A stretch of DNA of 64,000 nucleotides from Fragum whitleyi (taxonomy: Eukaryota > Mollusca > Bivalvia > Cardiida > Cardiidae), in the NCBI GenBank assembly GCA_948146395.1, contig OX411549.1, forward strand, positions 27,592,655-27,656,654, in the 5' to 3' direction. The notes under the pieces are model-generated. The model saw nothing but the letters and a program-made list of their open reading frames with translations, searched no databases and was not told where the DNA came from. The translations under genes and the position numbers were made by a program. Positions 1 to 11,690 of this stretch are shown here, one piece after another (position 1 is the stretch's first letter; every line of letters begins with the position of its first letter).

Positions 1-532
1 CAAAAGATTTGTATTTAGCTGGAAAATGCCTTGAACAGCATTGCAAGAGTCAAGAGATTTCTATAATTATTGTATGGTCATATAATGAATATTTAATGCA
101 CCTCTTTGTGTTTGTTGAAATTAAATTTGTTGTAGACAAATATAGACTTTATATAATACCCTAATCATATCATGAAGATATTTACCTAAGAATAGTGTGT
201 TTTCACTTTCAAATGACAAATTCTCAGCAAATTCTCATGTGCACAAGACACATTGAGCAGCCCACACAAGCCCACAATATGAATATTCATAGGCTGTCCA
301 AAGAGGGTAAAAACCTTTTCTTTCTATAGAGTGGATAGCAAAGGCTGTTATTTGTTGGAAGTGTCAATCACAGACTCAAATATGTTACAAATACTAAAAA
401 AGATATAAGTTGCAGTGCCTCATCACTTGACACAATTTCTGTGAAGTTGTTTTTAAAGTTTTGAATCTTTACTCACCAAGCAATGCAAAGTTTGCTGTTA
501 AAAGTCATTTTACAATAAGATTTTTTTTTCAG
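1..532 (+). other. PDE2A intron, upstream part
   Basis: Non-coding. Around 217-300 there is a partial relative of MITE family D (internal motif with cacacaagcccacaatatg). Nothing else is recognisable before the 533 acceptor. Confidence 0.5.
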
Positions 533-580
533 AAATCTGTGCTTGCTGCCTTATATAGCTCTGAAGGTTCTGTATTAGAG
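533..580 (+). CDS. PDE2A: PDE2A exon (16 codons)
   Basis: A polypyrimidine tract and CAG precede position 533, and GTGAGT follows 580. It reads [16 protein letters not shown], which matches the segment just before the RHHFAQ helix in PDE2A. It is phase 0 at both ends and is the first exon visible in the window. Confidence 0.9.
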
Positions 581-3500
581 GTGAGTTTGGTTAAAATTGT
601 TTTAATGCGATGCTGATCTATTGAAATGATAAAACTTTTAAAATTCCTCCTCCTAAATGATAATTAGCACTGATGTGCTTGAAATGATAGTTTGCATAGA
701 TGTGCTTAATCTATAAACTGATTGTCAAATAAAAAGTAAAAAATAGTTGTCAATTATTGAATACCATATTTCTCTTAATAACCGCTCCTAGGAGCTTTAC
801 ATGACATGGTCAGGGAGCTTTAATTTAGTATGCATTTTCTGATTCTGGTCTTTTAGGCCCTTTTCCCTTTAATTTAAGGGGAATTTCCTTTAAACAATCA
901 TATAAATAATTGTTTAGAGGAAATTCATCTCAAATTAGAGAAGAAGTCTCAAAAAGTTCCTAAAAATTAGGGATTTGAAGTAGTTTTTCTTGATAAAAAA
1001 TGTAGGGATGCTACTATTAGGGAGGGCGCTTTTATAAGAGGAAATACATTTACTGTAATTGATTTCTCTTCAATGAAGTTTAGCAAATACATGTGTATAG
1101 CCAACTGGAAAAAAGGTTGCAGATATAAATGTAACTAACAAAGAAAAATAGTTAAATTTTTTTGTTTGTGTCAAATAAATTAGTGTCAGATCAAGAAATG
1201 GTTTAGGGGTTTTCAAATGAACCCCTTATCCAGTCTAATTATTTCACTTTATGCTGATATTCTATCAAAATTGTATAATACTTGGAAAACACCCCCCTAT
1301 ATTTATTCTCGAACCCACTATACAGAAATCCTGGATCTACCACAGTAGATTGATCTTCTTCTTCAAAGTTATTAAATAATTGGGCTTCTTTTAAAACAAA
1401 TGAATGTGTAAAAGGTTATTGTAAATATTTTTTTCCCTCTTAAACTTTCAGCGCCACCATTTTGCACAAACCATGTGCATCTTAAATACTGAAGGGTGTA
1501 ACATATTTGAACATTTGACTAGCAAAGTGAGTACTCTATAATTACATGAGCCTGTGCGTGACAATTTCAACAATTTGAAATAAGTGCATCTGCACAGTCT
1601 GACCAGAGTCTTCCCTTTGCACTTTACAGATAGATTAGGTCTAGTTGTGTCTTCAGACAGACAGCCAATCTTCCCGTTGTACTATGGAACTGTCGAGGCT
1701 GCTCATTTTTCGGACTTCATGTTTCATATTGCTGGAAATGTCACGCACAGGCTCATATTTAATTTGTAAATGTCTATAGGGAAGCAGCAGGACCTTAATT
1801 ACACCCAATTTTAACAAAAGGTAAAAGTCTATAAGAATTACAAAAACATTTTCATGCCTCCTTGGTATATGGCTCTGCACTTATTGGTCCATAGACCATT
1901 TTTGTCTGGAGCATATTTCAAAAAGTATGCAAGCTAGAATCATCAAATTTTACAGGTGGATAGATCTTAATGAGGACAAGTGCAGTGCACAACAACCAAA
2001 ACTCTACTAATATTATTATTTGAGTTATTGCCCTTTGTTAAATTTATATCTTGATTTTGACACAGAGCATATCTTTAGTATTATGGAAGCTAGAATCATG
2101 AAACTTGACTTGAAATATGCCATAAACCTGCTGTTATTGGGGGCTTAAAGGTTTTATGAACATATCTTGTTAGCTCGTACCCCTACATTTATAAGATTGG
2201 GGCATATTTTTTAATCCAGCTGTCCATCTCCAACTCTGTCCATATGCAAAAAAAAACTTAACATATCCTTGTACTTGAAGCCCTTTCTAGATACTCTGTT
2301 TATATTTGGCATGATAATAGATCTCATCGATAGCATCTGCAGATTATTTAAGGTCATGGTCATCTGACACCAAAGTTATCATCCGACAAGGTAAAACTTT
2401 TAAGAACTAGTTTTCAGTTTGACAGATCTTTTGTTTCTGGTTAGTTGATCGATTTGAAATGCTGATTTTACTATGCAAAATGGCTAAAAAAAGAAAGCTC
2501 AAGGAATATGCAATTTGTTTCTTATTAGACTAGAAGGACTTATTTTGCCTAAATTTCAAAATGTTGTGTACAAAACTTTTAATAAGGCATGGTAGAAAAC
2601 ACAACAAAACAGCATGGAATTGTTGTATGAAAATGAGATATTTCTACAAGAAAAAAATGCAAAAATGCATAGAAATTTATTGAGTGGGTCAATCTACACA
2701 TTTGGATTTCTCTCTCAGAAATGTCGAGTCTGAATAGTAATACATGTATTATTAAATCAAAATATCATTTCTTTTTATTTTAGGAATATCAACAAGTGTT
2801 GGACCTAATCAGAGATATCATTCTAGCCACAGATTTAGCTCATCATTTGAAAATCTTGAAAACCTTAAGGGAAATGAGTGTCCGTAAGTATTTTCCTGCA
2901 TTTCCTTGCTTTTTATATGATTGACTCTGAGCCCGCTTTGTATATTTTTTATACACCATCAGATATGGTTGTTTTTTGCATCTTCTTCTTCTGTAAGTCT
3001 TACTGAAAATCTGTTTGTCTGCTAGTCCATTTTTTGTTAACCCAATTCCAGCTCCATTTATGGACATATTTGTGACCTGTCATGCAAGAACGGACCATCT
3101 TGGTAGTGCAAAAAGTGTAGACCCTTGTCAGACTGTGTGGATTGCGCAGACTGACTAGGATCGGAAGTCTTCGCTCATTGCTTATTTTCTGAATCTAGAA
3201 TGATTAATCTATCTTCCTGTGAAAGAATTTTTGAAATGAAACCTTGGGTTGACCTGTTCTAGGACCAATCTCTTTTTCATATATTAATTACAGACTTCCC
3301 AGATTGTCCCTTTTTTGTGTGATGGGTCACCATTCACAGAATACTCCTTACGTTACCATGTGTATATAATTGCCATTTTTGATACTATGCTGTGTCACAG
3401 AAAAAGTTTTTTTTGTTCTGGATTAAGGCAGTGGACCAGTAATAGTCCAGCAACATTTTTTAAGTAATCCATTTGACAGTGTTAACAGAGGTTTCCTAAT

Positions 3501-6500
3501 GATTTTTATTAGAAAACCTCAATCAACATTGTGAAAGATCATAAGTTCAGAAACATCGCAGAACTAAAACGGGTCCACCACCTTAACAGAGGCACAAATT
3601 CTTAATTTACATATAATAACACATGTACTTGTGGCAAACTATGGATTACTCAGTCAAATTCATTTAAAGCAATTTTAATTTTGGTTGCAACATAAGGCTA
3701 AGAGATGAACTTTTGAACTTTACTATCAGAAAACCAACCTGATTCAGAATTTGGTTCATTACAAACAGACTAGCCAAAGAAGATGGTTGGATGCTTTAGA
3801 ATTATGATTAAGAAGAGACTTTATTACATCAATCTAGAAAAAAAAGGATGCTATTGAGATGTGCAGTTACTTTGCAACTGGGCCCAAGGTTATAAAACTC
3901 AGGCTCAACTGAGAATTTTCTCAAATTTAAATTTGAATAATTGTATGAAAATAAAAGATAATATTAATAAGTTGTTATTTATAACAACTTATTAATATTA
4001 TCTTTTATGTTAATACATTAAATTGGTATTAACTATTAAAGTAAAATTATGGATTCAATCTCAAATTGCAATTTGAGAAAATTTTGAATTGAGAATGAGA
4101 AAAGTTTTTTAACCTTTGGCCTAGCTCTGCTTCTTTGTTTTCACATTGGGGAGCCTTAATTTTGCTTTAATATAACAGAGGAATGTCGAAATCAGTGCCT
4201 CCAAATGATGAGACCTAACAATTAGAAGGTAGTTAACTTTGTTATTTTTTTTGCAGGAGGTTACAACAAAAACCAGATAAAAGATAGAAAATTACTGCTG
4301 TGTTTATTAATGACGTCCTGTGACCTATCAGATCAAACCAAACCATGGGATAATACCAAAAATGTAGCCGTAAGTATTTAAAGCTTTCTAATATTTTTTG
4401 AAGCAAATTATTAAACTTTATTTTGACTTCTTTTCAATCTGAACTCAGAATAATCCTGCTTTGGCAGGAGGCATAGACAAAGATCAGTCTGCACACTTTT
4501 GCAGACTTTAAAGTTTAGGGATCACCAAACATTATCCTTTGAAGTTCGACGGCGTGGGTTCAAACCAGGACTGGCACACTAACAAACTAATTGTCTTTCA
4601 GATGAGACGTTAAACCGAGGCCCCGTGACTCGGTGTTTTACACCGAGCACATTAAAGAACCATGGCGGATCTCAGTAGTAGTTTCATCATGTATCCTTAC
4701 ACTATCCCCCGTAACAACTAACCATCTTCTAGGGGTGTCGCTCATATGGGCATGTGCTACGGTAGCGAGGATAAATAAATCGAAATACACATTATCCTTC
4801 CAGGCATTGCTATAGGGAATTCATGATGTCATTTATTTTCAACCAGCAATCTCAAAGTTTAAAAATGATACAAAGTAAAAGGAATCTCTATGTCAAGCTG
4901 ATTTCAAAATTTTGCATTTCAATGCCTCTACCTCAATAAAAATAATATGAGCCGGTGCGTGACATTTCCAACAATTTCAAATAGGTGTAAAGCAAAGACT
5001 GACCAGCCGGTGCATCCGCACAGTCTGACCTGAGTCTTCTCTATGTGTTTAGTAGATAGATAAGATCTCAAAGTATCTGTAGTATATGAGGTAACTTTAT
5101 ATTCACAGTATGTGGCTGTCTATGCTACCCAATGTTTGCATCTCAGACACATTCAAATTGTTGGAAATGTCACACACAGGCTCATATTTAATTCAATAAC
5201 TTGAACAGCGAGTAAAAATAAGTACTTTTGAAAGGTTAAGATGTAGCCAACGCCTACTCTACTTTAAAAATGTACAACTGTGAGATGTATGTAATCTTTG
5301 TTGTTTGCTTTGCAGGCATTGATCTATAAGGAGTTTTTCACTCAGGGTGATTTAGAGAAAGCCTCTGGGTTCCAACCAGCTGAGATGTTTGATAGAGAGA
5401 GAGCCCAGATACCCGAGGTTCAGATTGGGTTCCTGGACCATATAGCACTGCCTGTGTACCAGTAAGATTTAGTCCAGTACTATAGTAAAACTTGTATTAA
5501 GCAACCACTTAAGGGACCACCAAAAAGTGGTCGTTAATGGGAATGGTCGCTTAATACCAAATAACATGATGAATGGGATAGTTCATTTTGATAGCATTTA
5601 AAGATTGTTGGTCAAGTTTTACTGAATCCTATGATGTAAGAACTCATTAGAATCGTCTTATTGAGACAATTCTAATGGGCTCCAACAGTATAAGACTCAA
5701 CAATAGACAATTTTTCATTAAAAATGTGCTCTTTTTCAGAGATTTTGCTTACAATGAGGGGACTTTTTATGGTGATCGCTTAATAAAATTGGTCGCTTAA
5801 TAGACGTGGTCGCTCGAGCAATATCGACTGTATATTAGCAATTTCATTGAACACATTTCAAATAATTTTTCAATGTTAGCAAGAAAGACTAAGACCCTCC
5901 TTACAATCAGGAGATCTACCCATGCCTCACTGTTGTTTCTTCCACCTGTACAACCACATTTTAGATTTAGCCTTTATAAGCTTCATTTACACTTTGAGGA
6001 AGTCAAAATTAACTTGTGAAATACCAACTTTTTTTTCTCCAATTGTCCCATTAAGGTTGACCAAGCCAAGGAATGAACTCACAATGCCATTACTTTACCA
6101 ACAAAGCTGATTTGGCTTGACTTGTGCTACTGGAGCACCATGAGTTTCTGATGGTTCTTATACCATTACTACATTGATACATGCTCTGAGCTTTCTTCTG
6201 CAGACCAAGGCCATTGTTCCACCATCAGTCAGAGACAAATGTCCATGTCAACAGAATATAAAATGTTACTTGGAGGAGAGTTGAAATCCATTATCTCATT
6301 ATCAGAAATCTACCCTTCTGCAGCCAGAGAAGCACTTTCCATTCCATATATTGCCTATAGAGTATAATCGTTTGTTTTAGTGCTAGATTGATTTATATTT
6401 CATTGAGTGAACAGCAAAAGCTATATTTTTACTAGAGGCAGAAGCTCATGTGAAAAGATAGCTTTTGTTTTTCACTAAATGAAATATCAATTGATCTTAC

Positions 6501-7107
6501 TGGAAAAACAAACAATTATTCTATATCTATAATGCAAATATGAGACAAAATGTGTGTGGTTTTTTTCTTGTTTTTGTTTTATTGAAAAACATGTTATTTT
6601 GCATGTCATTGTTATGTAATACTCATGATGATGTCACTTATTGGTCTTTGTTTATACGACGTCAGATAGGGTGAAATGATGGAAAGCTGGATATAAGTTT
6701 TTGTTCATTTCACTCAGGTTAGGCAACGAGTTAATCAAATGTAAATCTACTGTTATTTCTCAATAATCCACCAAAAAGCATTATAGAAACTGTGAAATTT
6801 CATACAAACTGTAAAATGGTACAGAGGCAAATATACAGAGACATTACCTGGGGTATACTGAATTATTTCTTATTGTTCCAGAGTGTTGTCTGATCTGTTC
6901 CCAGAAGGAAAAGAGATTAGTGAAGCTGTAGAAAATAATAAACGACATTGGGAAAAGATTCGGAATCTCATCAAGTTACGTAGAGGTGGAAGTTGTGCTA
7001 GAATGACCTTCGATGAAGTGATAGCAATAGAAAATGAAGAGGACGATGTGGAAATGAGGGGTAGTAGTGAACAGTTAAATCATTCTGTGTCAAATGGTAG
7101 TGGATAG
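533..7107 (+). CDS. PDE2A: PDE2A-type cyclic nucleotide phosphodiesterase, C-terminal part (6 exons)
   Basis: The spliced CDS joins 533-580, 1452-1526, 2784-2883, 4257-4369, 5316-5461 and 6882-7107. It encodes ~235 residues ending at the TAG at 7105-7107. All introns are GT..AG and the phases match (0,0,1,0,2). The product hydrolyses cyclic nucleotides; PDE2 enzymes are cGMP-stimulated through GAF domains, which would lie left of the window. Diagnostic stretches are [37 protein letters not shown] and [14 protein letters not shown], all close to vertebrate PDE2A as I know it. The Asp of TSCDLS is the fourth metal ligand. The Gln of EVQIGF is the invariant purine-binding glutamine. The upstream HD motifs (first His ligands) are outside the window. 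The last ~45 residues form a divergent, acidic, low-complexity tail. PDE5, 6, 10 or 11 are less likely because the match is closest to PDE2A. Confidence 0.95.
764..1050. mobile_element. MITE family I, copy 1
   Basis: The ends are inverted: ATTTCTCTTAATAA at the left, and CTTTTATAAGAGGAAAT at the right. A central palindrome reads AAACAATCATATAAATAATTGTTT (split here as arms AAACAAT/ATTGTTT). Its second copy is at 15123-15422. It lies in a PDE2A intron and carries no ORF. Confidence 0.7.
1452..1526 (+). CDS. PDE2A: PDE2A exon (25 codons)
   Basis: Acceptor TTTCAG ends at 1451 and donor GTGAGT starts at 1527. It starts [15 protein letters not shown] and ends FEHLTSK, the conserved catalytic-domain segment after the metal-binding HD motifs. 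Phase 0 to phase 0. Confidence 0.95.
1546..1756. mobile_element. MITE family D, copy 1
   Basis: The terminal inverted repeat begins ATGAGCCTGTGCGTGACA and ends GTCACGCACAGGCTCAT. Inside is a CTGACCAGAGTC motif repeated in other copies. It starts 19 bp after the PDE2A exon at 1452-1526. Confidence 0.8.
1865..2060 (+). repeat. Family L repeat (partial)
   Basis: It shares AAAAAGTATGCAAGCTAGAA and GTGCAGTGCACAA with the element at 14592-14855 and, inverted, with 45553-45835. No ends are preserved. Confidence 0.55.
2784..2883 (+). CDS. PDE2A: PDE2A exon
   Basis: Acceptor TTTTAG ends at 2783 and donor GTAAGT starts at 2884. It encodes [20 protein letters not shown] followed by [13 protein letters not shown]. 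The ILATDLAHH helix is highly conserved across PDE families. It leaves one base (phase 1) to be completed in the next exon. Confidence 0.95.
3073..3329. mobile_element. MITE family E, copy 1
   Basis: Inverted ends TGACCTGTCATGC and GTGATGGGTCA, with inner GGACCATCT / TTGTCCC. The centre carries inverted CAGACTGTGTGG..GCGCAGACTGACTAGGATCG motifs. Copies 3 and 4 preserve the ends better. Confidence 0.7.
3423..3586. mobile_element. TTAA palindromic MITE family A, copy 1
   Basis: It is flanked by TTAA at both ends (3423-3426, 3583-3586). The termini are GGCAGTGGACC and GGTCCACCACC, with centre TTTCCTAATG..ATTAGAAAACC. The whole ~160 bp is one imperfect palindrome. Confidence 0.8.
3882..4122. mobile_element. 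MITE family F, copy 1
   Basis: Palindromic ~240 bp element: GGTTATAAAACT left, AGTTTTTTAACC right. The inner arms are AAAAGATAATATTAATAAGT and ACTTATTAATATTATCTTTT. The only other copy in the window is at 58933-59171. Confidence 0.8.
4257..4369 (+). CDS. PDE2A: PDE2A exon with metal-ligand Asp
   Basis: Acceptor TTTGCAG ends at 4256 and donor GTAAGT starts at 4370. It encodes [20 protein letters not shown] continuing [17 protein letters not shown]. The Asp in TSCDLS corresponds to the metal-binding aspartate of class I phosphodiesterases. Confidence 0.95.
4434..4528 (+). mobile_element. MITE family K fragment
   Basis: It contains TTTGGCAGGAGGCATAGACA and AAAGATCAGTCTGCACA, as in the copies at 11573 and 13748. 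A SINE starts right after it (target duplication at 4529-4539). Confidence 0.55.
4540..4788 (+). mobile_element. tRNA-derived SINE, 5' truncated, with 11 bp target duplication
   Basis: It is flanked by a perfect direct repeat ACATTATCCTT (4529-4539 and 4789-4799). It begins inside a tRNA-like head with B box GGGTTCAAACC (4556-4566). It continues with the SINE body motif GATGAGACGTTAAACCGAGG and ends in an AATAAATAAAT-like tail. That body motif occurs in several animal tRNA-SINE superfamilies; the precise superfamily is not decided here. It sits in a PDE2A intron. Confidence 0.8.
4946..5186. mobile_element. MITE family D, copy 2
   Basis: The termini are ATGAGCCGGTGCGTGACATT and AATGTCACACACAGGCTCAT, with the internal CTGACCTGAGTCTTC motif. 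It lies in the intron before the 5316 exon. Confidence 0.8.
5316..5461 (+). CDS. PDE2A: PDE2A exon with substrate-binding Gln
   Basis: Acceptor TTTGCAG ends at 5315 and donor GTAAGA starts at 5462. It encodes [19 protein letters not shown] through [15 protein letters not shown]. The Gln of EVQIGF aligns with the glutamine that binds the purine ring of cAMP or cGMP. The donor leaves two bases of a Gln codon. Confidence 0.95.
5470..5832. mobile_element. Inverted-repeat element (GGTCGCTTAATA) with family M hairpin
   Basis: GTATTAAGCAACCACTTAAG at the left and GGTCGCTTAATAGACGTGGT at the right are inverted relatives, and GGTCGCTTAAT is repeated inside. The hairpin at 5640-5680 (CTCATTAGAATCGTCT / AGACAATTCTAATGGG) matches the family M copy at 8362-8446. 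Confidence 0.5.
6366..6524. mobile_element. MITE family J, copy 1
   Basis: Palindrome with arms ATTTCATTGAGTGAACAGCA and TTTTCACTAAATGAAAT. Copies 2 and 3 are at 14478-14596 and 31142-31298. Confidence 0.65.
6882..7107 (+). CDS. PDE2A: PDE2A terminal exon
   Basis: Acceptor TTCCAG ends at 6881. The exon completes Gln, reads [19 protein letters not shown] and then an acidic tail with EDDVEMRG, ending SVSNGSG and TAG. The LFP and NNKRHW segments match the end of the PDE2A catalytic domain. The remaining tail is not conserved that I can tell. No obvious AATAAA follows within 500 bp. Confidence 0.93.
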
Positions 7108-7936
7108 TTTCTACAAGAGTTATTAGATAGTTATGGTGTTTTTAGAATCTTTTTTATTTAGTTTTCTCATAACAGAATCTTTCAAACAGCATATCATTTT
7201 AAACTAATGGAGATAAACTATTTTGTCTCACCAGCCAGCCCTAATTAGAGTGTTCATTTACTCTTTCAGTCCCTTAATGTTTGTTATCTCCAATTAAAAA
7301 AATGTGGAAAAGCAAAAAAATTGCTTTTTTTAAGCATTTTTTTTTTTGCTTTTCCACATTTTTTTTTCAACGATATAGGATTTTTTGTTTGGAAAAGCAC
7401 TTTATTTGTTTCCTTGTCATCCAAAATTCCTTTCAATCTTGATCATTGAAGAATATGAAAATGTGAAAGGGTTCAGGTTTCATAACATGGTTTCTGATTG
7501 GTTTGTGCATTTTCCATATCCAATCAGAAATTTTGTTGTAAAACATAGATATCACATTGATTTAGATTGGTTTGGGAATATTGAACAGGTACTAATTGTA
7601 AAATTATCATCTTATATACATAAGCTGTCTTAGAAATTTTGTCTGAAAAATGAATATAAAAGTGCACCTTTAAAGCCTCAAACCAGAATATGGTAATTGT
7701 GATTCCTCAAGATAAGAGTGATCATTTACAAAGGGTGATAAATGTAAATGTGTCATTTTGTGCAATTTTGTAGATCTAGAAGGATCAACCAACCAAAAAT
7801 CAACCTCTGTTGTTTATAATCCCTTTTTCAGATATTTATTTTACAGAGTATCTATACATTCTCTTTTTATGATGGTCACATATATGTGAACAAATTTTTT
7901 CTATATTTTCTGAACTGATAGAACATTTTATATATT
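7108..7936 (+). other. PDE2A 3' UTR / downstream flank with hairpin
   Basis: There is no gene after the stop codon. At 7296-7367 a strong inverted repeat pairs ATGTGGAAAAGC with GCTTTTCCACAT inside A/T runs. The polyadenylation site cannot be placed. Confidence 0.5.
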
Positions 7937-8010
7937 GATTGCTCTGCGCAAAACAGTTGTTACTGCCTATGAATGTCTAAGCAGTAACAACCGTTTAGTG
8001 CCAAGCCATC
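7937..8010. mobile_element. Small palindromic element family G, copy 1
   Basis: Arms GCGCAAAACAGTTGTTACTG and CAGTAACAACCGTTTAGTGC. It is related to copies at 35650, 41834 and 62301. Confidence 0.6.
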
Positions 8011-8361
8011 ATTCTGTCCTCCATCAAAAGATTATTAATAGGAATATTTGTCTGTCAATTTGTCTGCAACTTCACCAAAAATCTTGGCATTTCCAAGTAA
8101 TTCAAGTCTGTTAAAGATACAATTCTCACATTTAGCATTGTGATAGATGATAGATCTCATTGATATGCATCTGCTGATATGGAGGATCAAGGTCTTTTAA
8201 GAGGGTCCAGGTCATCTATCAAAGTAAACCTCTAAAAATTTGCATAAAAGGTGGCATTTATGTTTCACAACCACATAATTTTTCTACAAATGTTCCTATA
8301 TATTGATATTCACATCAAAGGTATAGATAAAGGGGGGTAAAGCCAGTCTAAAATATTTATT

Positions 8362-8446
8362 TCTCATTGAAACTTTATGTTGTGGGTACTCATTAGAATC
8401 GTCTCAATGAGATAATTCTAATGAGTACTAACAACATAGAGTTTGT
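8362..8446. repeat. Family M hairpin
   Basis: Inverted repeat GTACTCATTAGAATCGTCTC / GAGATAATTCTAATGAGTAC. It is shared with 5640-5680. The outer arms TTTATGTTGT/ACAACATAGA extend it. Confidence 0.6.
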
Positions 8447-9196
8447 ACTTTCATTATTAAAATACTTTGATCTAAAATCCAATACATGTATACCCTCTCT
8501 ATGTGTTGCCCTGTCATATCTCTGTTTGGCCAGTAGAGTCATCTCAGATCTTGTCTTTTGCTGAACCATATGCTGCTGCTGCTTTGTCACCATTATTTAC
8601 GTTTTTATACACCTGCATTGAAAAAATCATAGGCATATTGTTTTTCCTTATGTCCATCTGTCTGAGAATCCGTCTGTTTGTGAAACTTAACCTGGGAACA
8701 AAATATTTTATTAGCTTCAACACTAAAGTGTGAGATGAAGGTTACCCTCATAAATCCCCATCTTGAAGGTCAAGGTCATCTGACAAAATTAAGGTCATTT
8801 TTCAAGGTCAATCTTAGGTCAAATTATAAAAATGGCCATTTGGGGGGTATTAATGTTTTACTATTACAATCTGTTTCATTACCTGCATAAGGCTTGTAAT
8901 TATTCTACAAAACCAAAGAGGTATGACCTACCATTTGTATTTTCACTTTGAATGTATAAAGTACTGAAATCCACCATTATTTAAACGTTATGCTGCTGGT
9001 CACCATATATTCCTATTGCATAAAAGGCTTTGGCAGACAGTACTAGTTAAGTTTATACTAATTTATTTTAGTTCAATTGCAACGAAAGCTAAAGCTCTCA
9101 GAGTGGCTCTTGAAGTTTGAAGTTTTTTGGAGAGAGACAGTGGCTTAATCCCACTGTTATCCAATTCATTACAACTGGGTTGACTGAGACTAGTTA

Positions 9197-9351
9197 TTAA
9201 GGTAGTGGACCTGCAAAAGTTCTAGAAGTAATGAACTTTAAGGATGTTAATGGAGGTTTCCTAATGATTTTCATTAGGAAACTTCGGTAAATATTGTGAA
9301 AGTTCATGAGTTTCCAAATGTTGCAAAACTTATATGGGTCTACTACCTTAA
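9197..9351. mobile_element. TTAA palindromic MITE family A, copy 2
   Basis: TTAA lies at both ends. The terminus is GGTAGTGGACCTGCAAAAG and the far end reads GGGTCTACTACC. The centre is GGTTTCCTAATG..CATTAGGAAAC. Confidence 0.85.
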
Positions 9352-9490
9352 GTGTTTTGTCCATAAACACTCCCTGGCAACTTTGGGATTGGAACCCTGA
9401 CCTTTGGGTCACTAGTGAAGACTGAAGAAATTCTCAAAAGACAATGTCAAAAGCAATAATTATGATCCCCCTGTGAGTCAAGGAAATTTA

Positions 9491-9720
9491 TTATACCCGC
9501 CATAAAGTAGAGGGCAGTAGATTGGTTTCACCCCATCTGTTTGATAGTCTGTCCATTTCTCTGTAGTCTGTTTTCATTTCGGAACTCTATCTCGATAAAC
9601 AAAGTGACAAAGAATCATGAAACCGTATGACTTCATGACCCTATTGTTTTATTCAGGTCACAAAAGTCAAATTCATGGTCACAATTGAACTTTGTTCGAA
9701 AACTATTCACAGAACTTGTA
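9491..9720 (+). repeat. Family L repeat (tatacccgcc type), degenerate
   Basis: The start ATTATACCCGCC..AAGTAGAGGGC and the following CTGTCCATT region match the longer tandem element at 17457-18438. One internal unit (AATCATGAAACC) is recognisable. Confidence 0.55.
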
Positions 9721-9804
9721 CAATGTGCTGATAAGGTGTATAAGTCCACTTTGCGGCAAATCTAGCTATTATTTATAAGGTGTTTTTCTATCCTCTGACA
9801 CAAA

Positions 9805-10045
9805 TTGAGCCTTTGTGTGACATTTCCAACAATTTCATGTGTGTGTGATGCACACACTCTACTCAGCCCAGACAAACACACAATGCAATTAGAATGTTTG
9901 CTGATTGCCTGAAGAAGGGTTCAGACCTTATCTATCTACCCAATGCATAGCCAAGACTCTGGTCAGACTGTGCTGCTGCACAGGCTGGCTAGAGGCTTTG
10001 CTTTGCACACATGTGAAATTGTTGGAAATGTCACAAACAGGCTCA
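9805..10045. mobile_element. MITE family D, copy 3
   Basis: The ends TGAGCCTTTGTGTGACATTT and AAATGTCACAAACAGGCTCA are inverted. The inner part has CACACTCTACTCAGCCC and the GTCAGACTGTGC motif. Confidence 0.8.
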
Positions 10046-11026
10046 ATAAATTACGGCACAAATTTTAACTTGTTGATATTATTTTACATTACTCATATGT
10101 CATTTATGTTATTTATGTCGGACTCAAATGCATGCAAATATGTATCATTTAAGTAAGTATGTATTTAAACAATAAGTCATTTAAATGGTGGGAGATATAT
10201 GTTAGTGATATTATTGTCGTTATATAGATGTTTGCCTGCAGGGCTCTTTTTTATGAGAATCAGAGGTGTGACTGGATTTCAAGATTTAAAAAAATTGACC
10301 AGTATGTCCATAAAGACCTGACTTTTTATATGCCTGTTGAATGACGAGACATATTATGTGATCACCTGTGGTGTCTGAGCAGTCGGATGGCGCCACTTCT
10401 TTGCCCAGAACATAGCTCTGTCACCTTTTGTCTGATTGATTTGGCATTTATATTCCTCTCATGAAAACAGGGTACAGTGCACAAGAACTGTAACTAATTG
10501 TAGTTGTAGGTTGCTTACTTTTTGAATTACTCCCCTTTGTTTGGTATATTTTGACATCTAACAGTGTGATAGGTGTATCTTGTGACAATTTGCCACCTTG
10601 TTAGAATTTGATCTAAACATGTCTAAAATTTCATAGTCTGCAAAAGTTTAAAGTAAAAGACAATCTACTCAGACAGGTATCATTTTCTCAATGAGGATGA
10701 ACATTATTGTTCTCACAACTATTTAAATTTAGCATATCATTTATAGGTTAAAATATTTATTCATATGTTATCTTGAGCCATTTGCTGTTCAGTCATGCTG
10801 CAGATTTTAAAACAGAAATTCAAGATCATAAAATTTTTATTTGTGATCATTAAATTTTTATTTGTTAAACCAATGAAATTACTTATTTCTAAAAGACTGC
10901 ATATCTTCACAGACTAAATTATTTCAAAGAATATTACTATTGGACAAGTTTCTCAATGCATATCAATAAACACAACTCAATAAAATTATCCATTATAATA
11001 TATAATATACATTTCAGTCCACTGAT
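10046..11026. other. Unassigned intergenic stretch
   Basis: AT-rich, with no ORF of note and no repeat that I can match elsewhere in the window. Confidence 0.4.
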
Positions 11027-11152
11027 TTAAGGTAGTGGATCCCTAATGGTTCTGCAACATTTTGGAACGCATGAATCATTAGGAAACCTCAGTTAACACT
11101 GTTAAAGTTCATTACTTCTAAAACCTTGCCTATTATGGGTCCACTACCTTTA
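11027..11152. mobile_element. TTAA palindromic MITE family A, copy 3 (internally deleted)
   Basis: The left end TTAAGGTAGTGGATCCC and right end GGGTCCACTACCTTTA are intact. The copy is ~126 bp because part of one arm is missing. Confidence 0.8.
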
Positions 11153-11572
11153 GCTATTATAATCATTCTCTGCTGAGAATTTATTAATTTGCAAATTATG
11201 CTTTCTATTTTCTGATAAGCTGATTTTAAACATTTTTTATTTTTCTGAGTAATTATTTAAATGCTTAAAGCTTTGAAATTTAAATCTTTTGAAATCTTCC
11301 GAGAAAAAAGTGGAAATTTTAAAAAAAGGTATATAAATTATTTCCTGATTGAACCTATGACCTATGAATATTTTGGTGGAGCTATGAGAAAACAAACCTC
11401 AGACTTCTGCAAAAACAAAAGACGCTGATCGGCTGCACAATAACTGATTATCTGATATGCGCCTGTCATTGCTGGATAGATAGCTGCGTCACTTTTCTTT
11501 CTACAGCATAATTTTTCCTACCTCTTATAGTATGTTGCTTGACAGCATATTATGTGTCCAATGTAATTTGAA

Positions 11573-11690
11573 ACTTTAACCCTCGTCATTCATGGTGATC
11601 CTGGAATATTCCTACTTTGGCAGGAGGTATAGACAAAGATCAGCATGTACATCTGTGCAGTCTGATCTGAGTCTATACCACCTGATTTTT
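11573..11690 (+). mobile_element. MITE family K, left part, split by tandem-core element
   Basis: It starts TTTAACCCTCGTCATTC, has TTTGGCAGGAGGTATAGACA and AAAGATCAGCATG, and stops at CCACCTGATTTTT. The family resumes at 13258 and ends with CAGCATGACAAGGGTGA, the inverse of its start. Confidence 0.65.
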
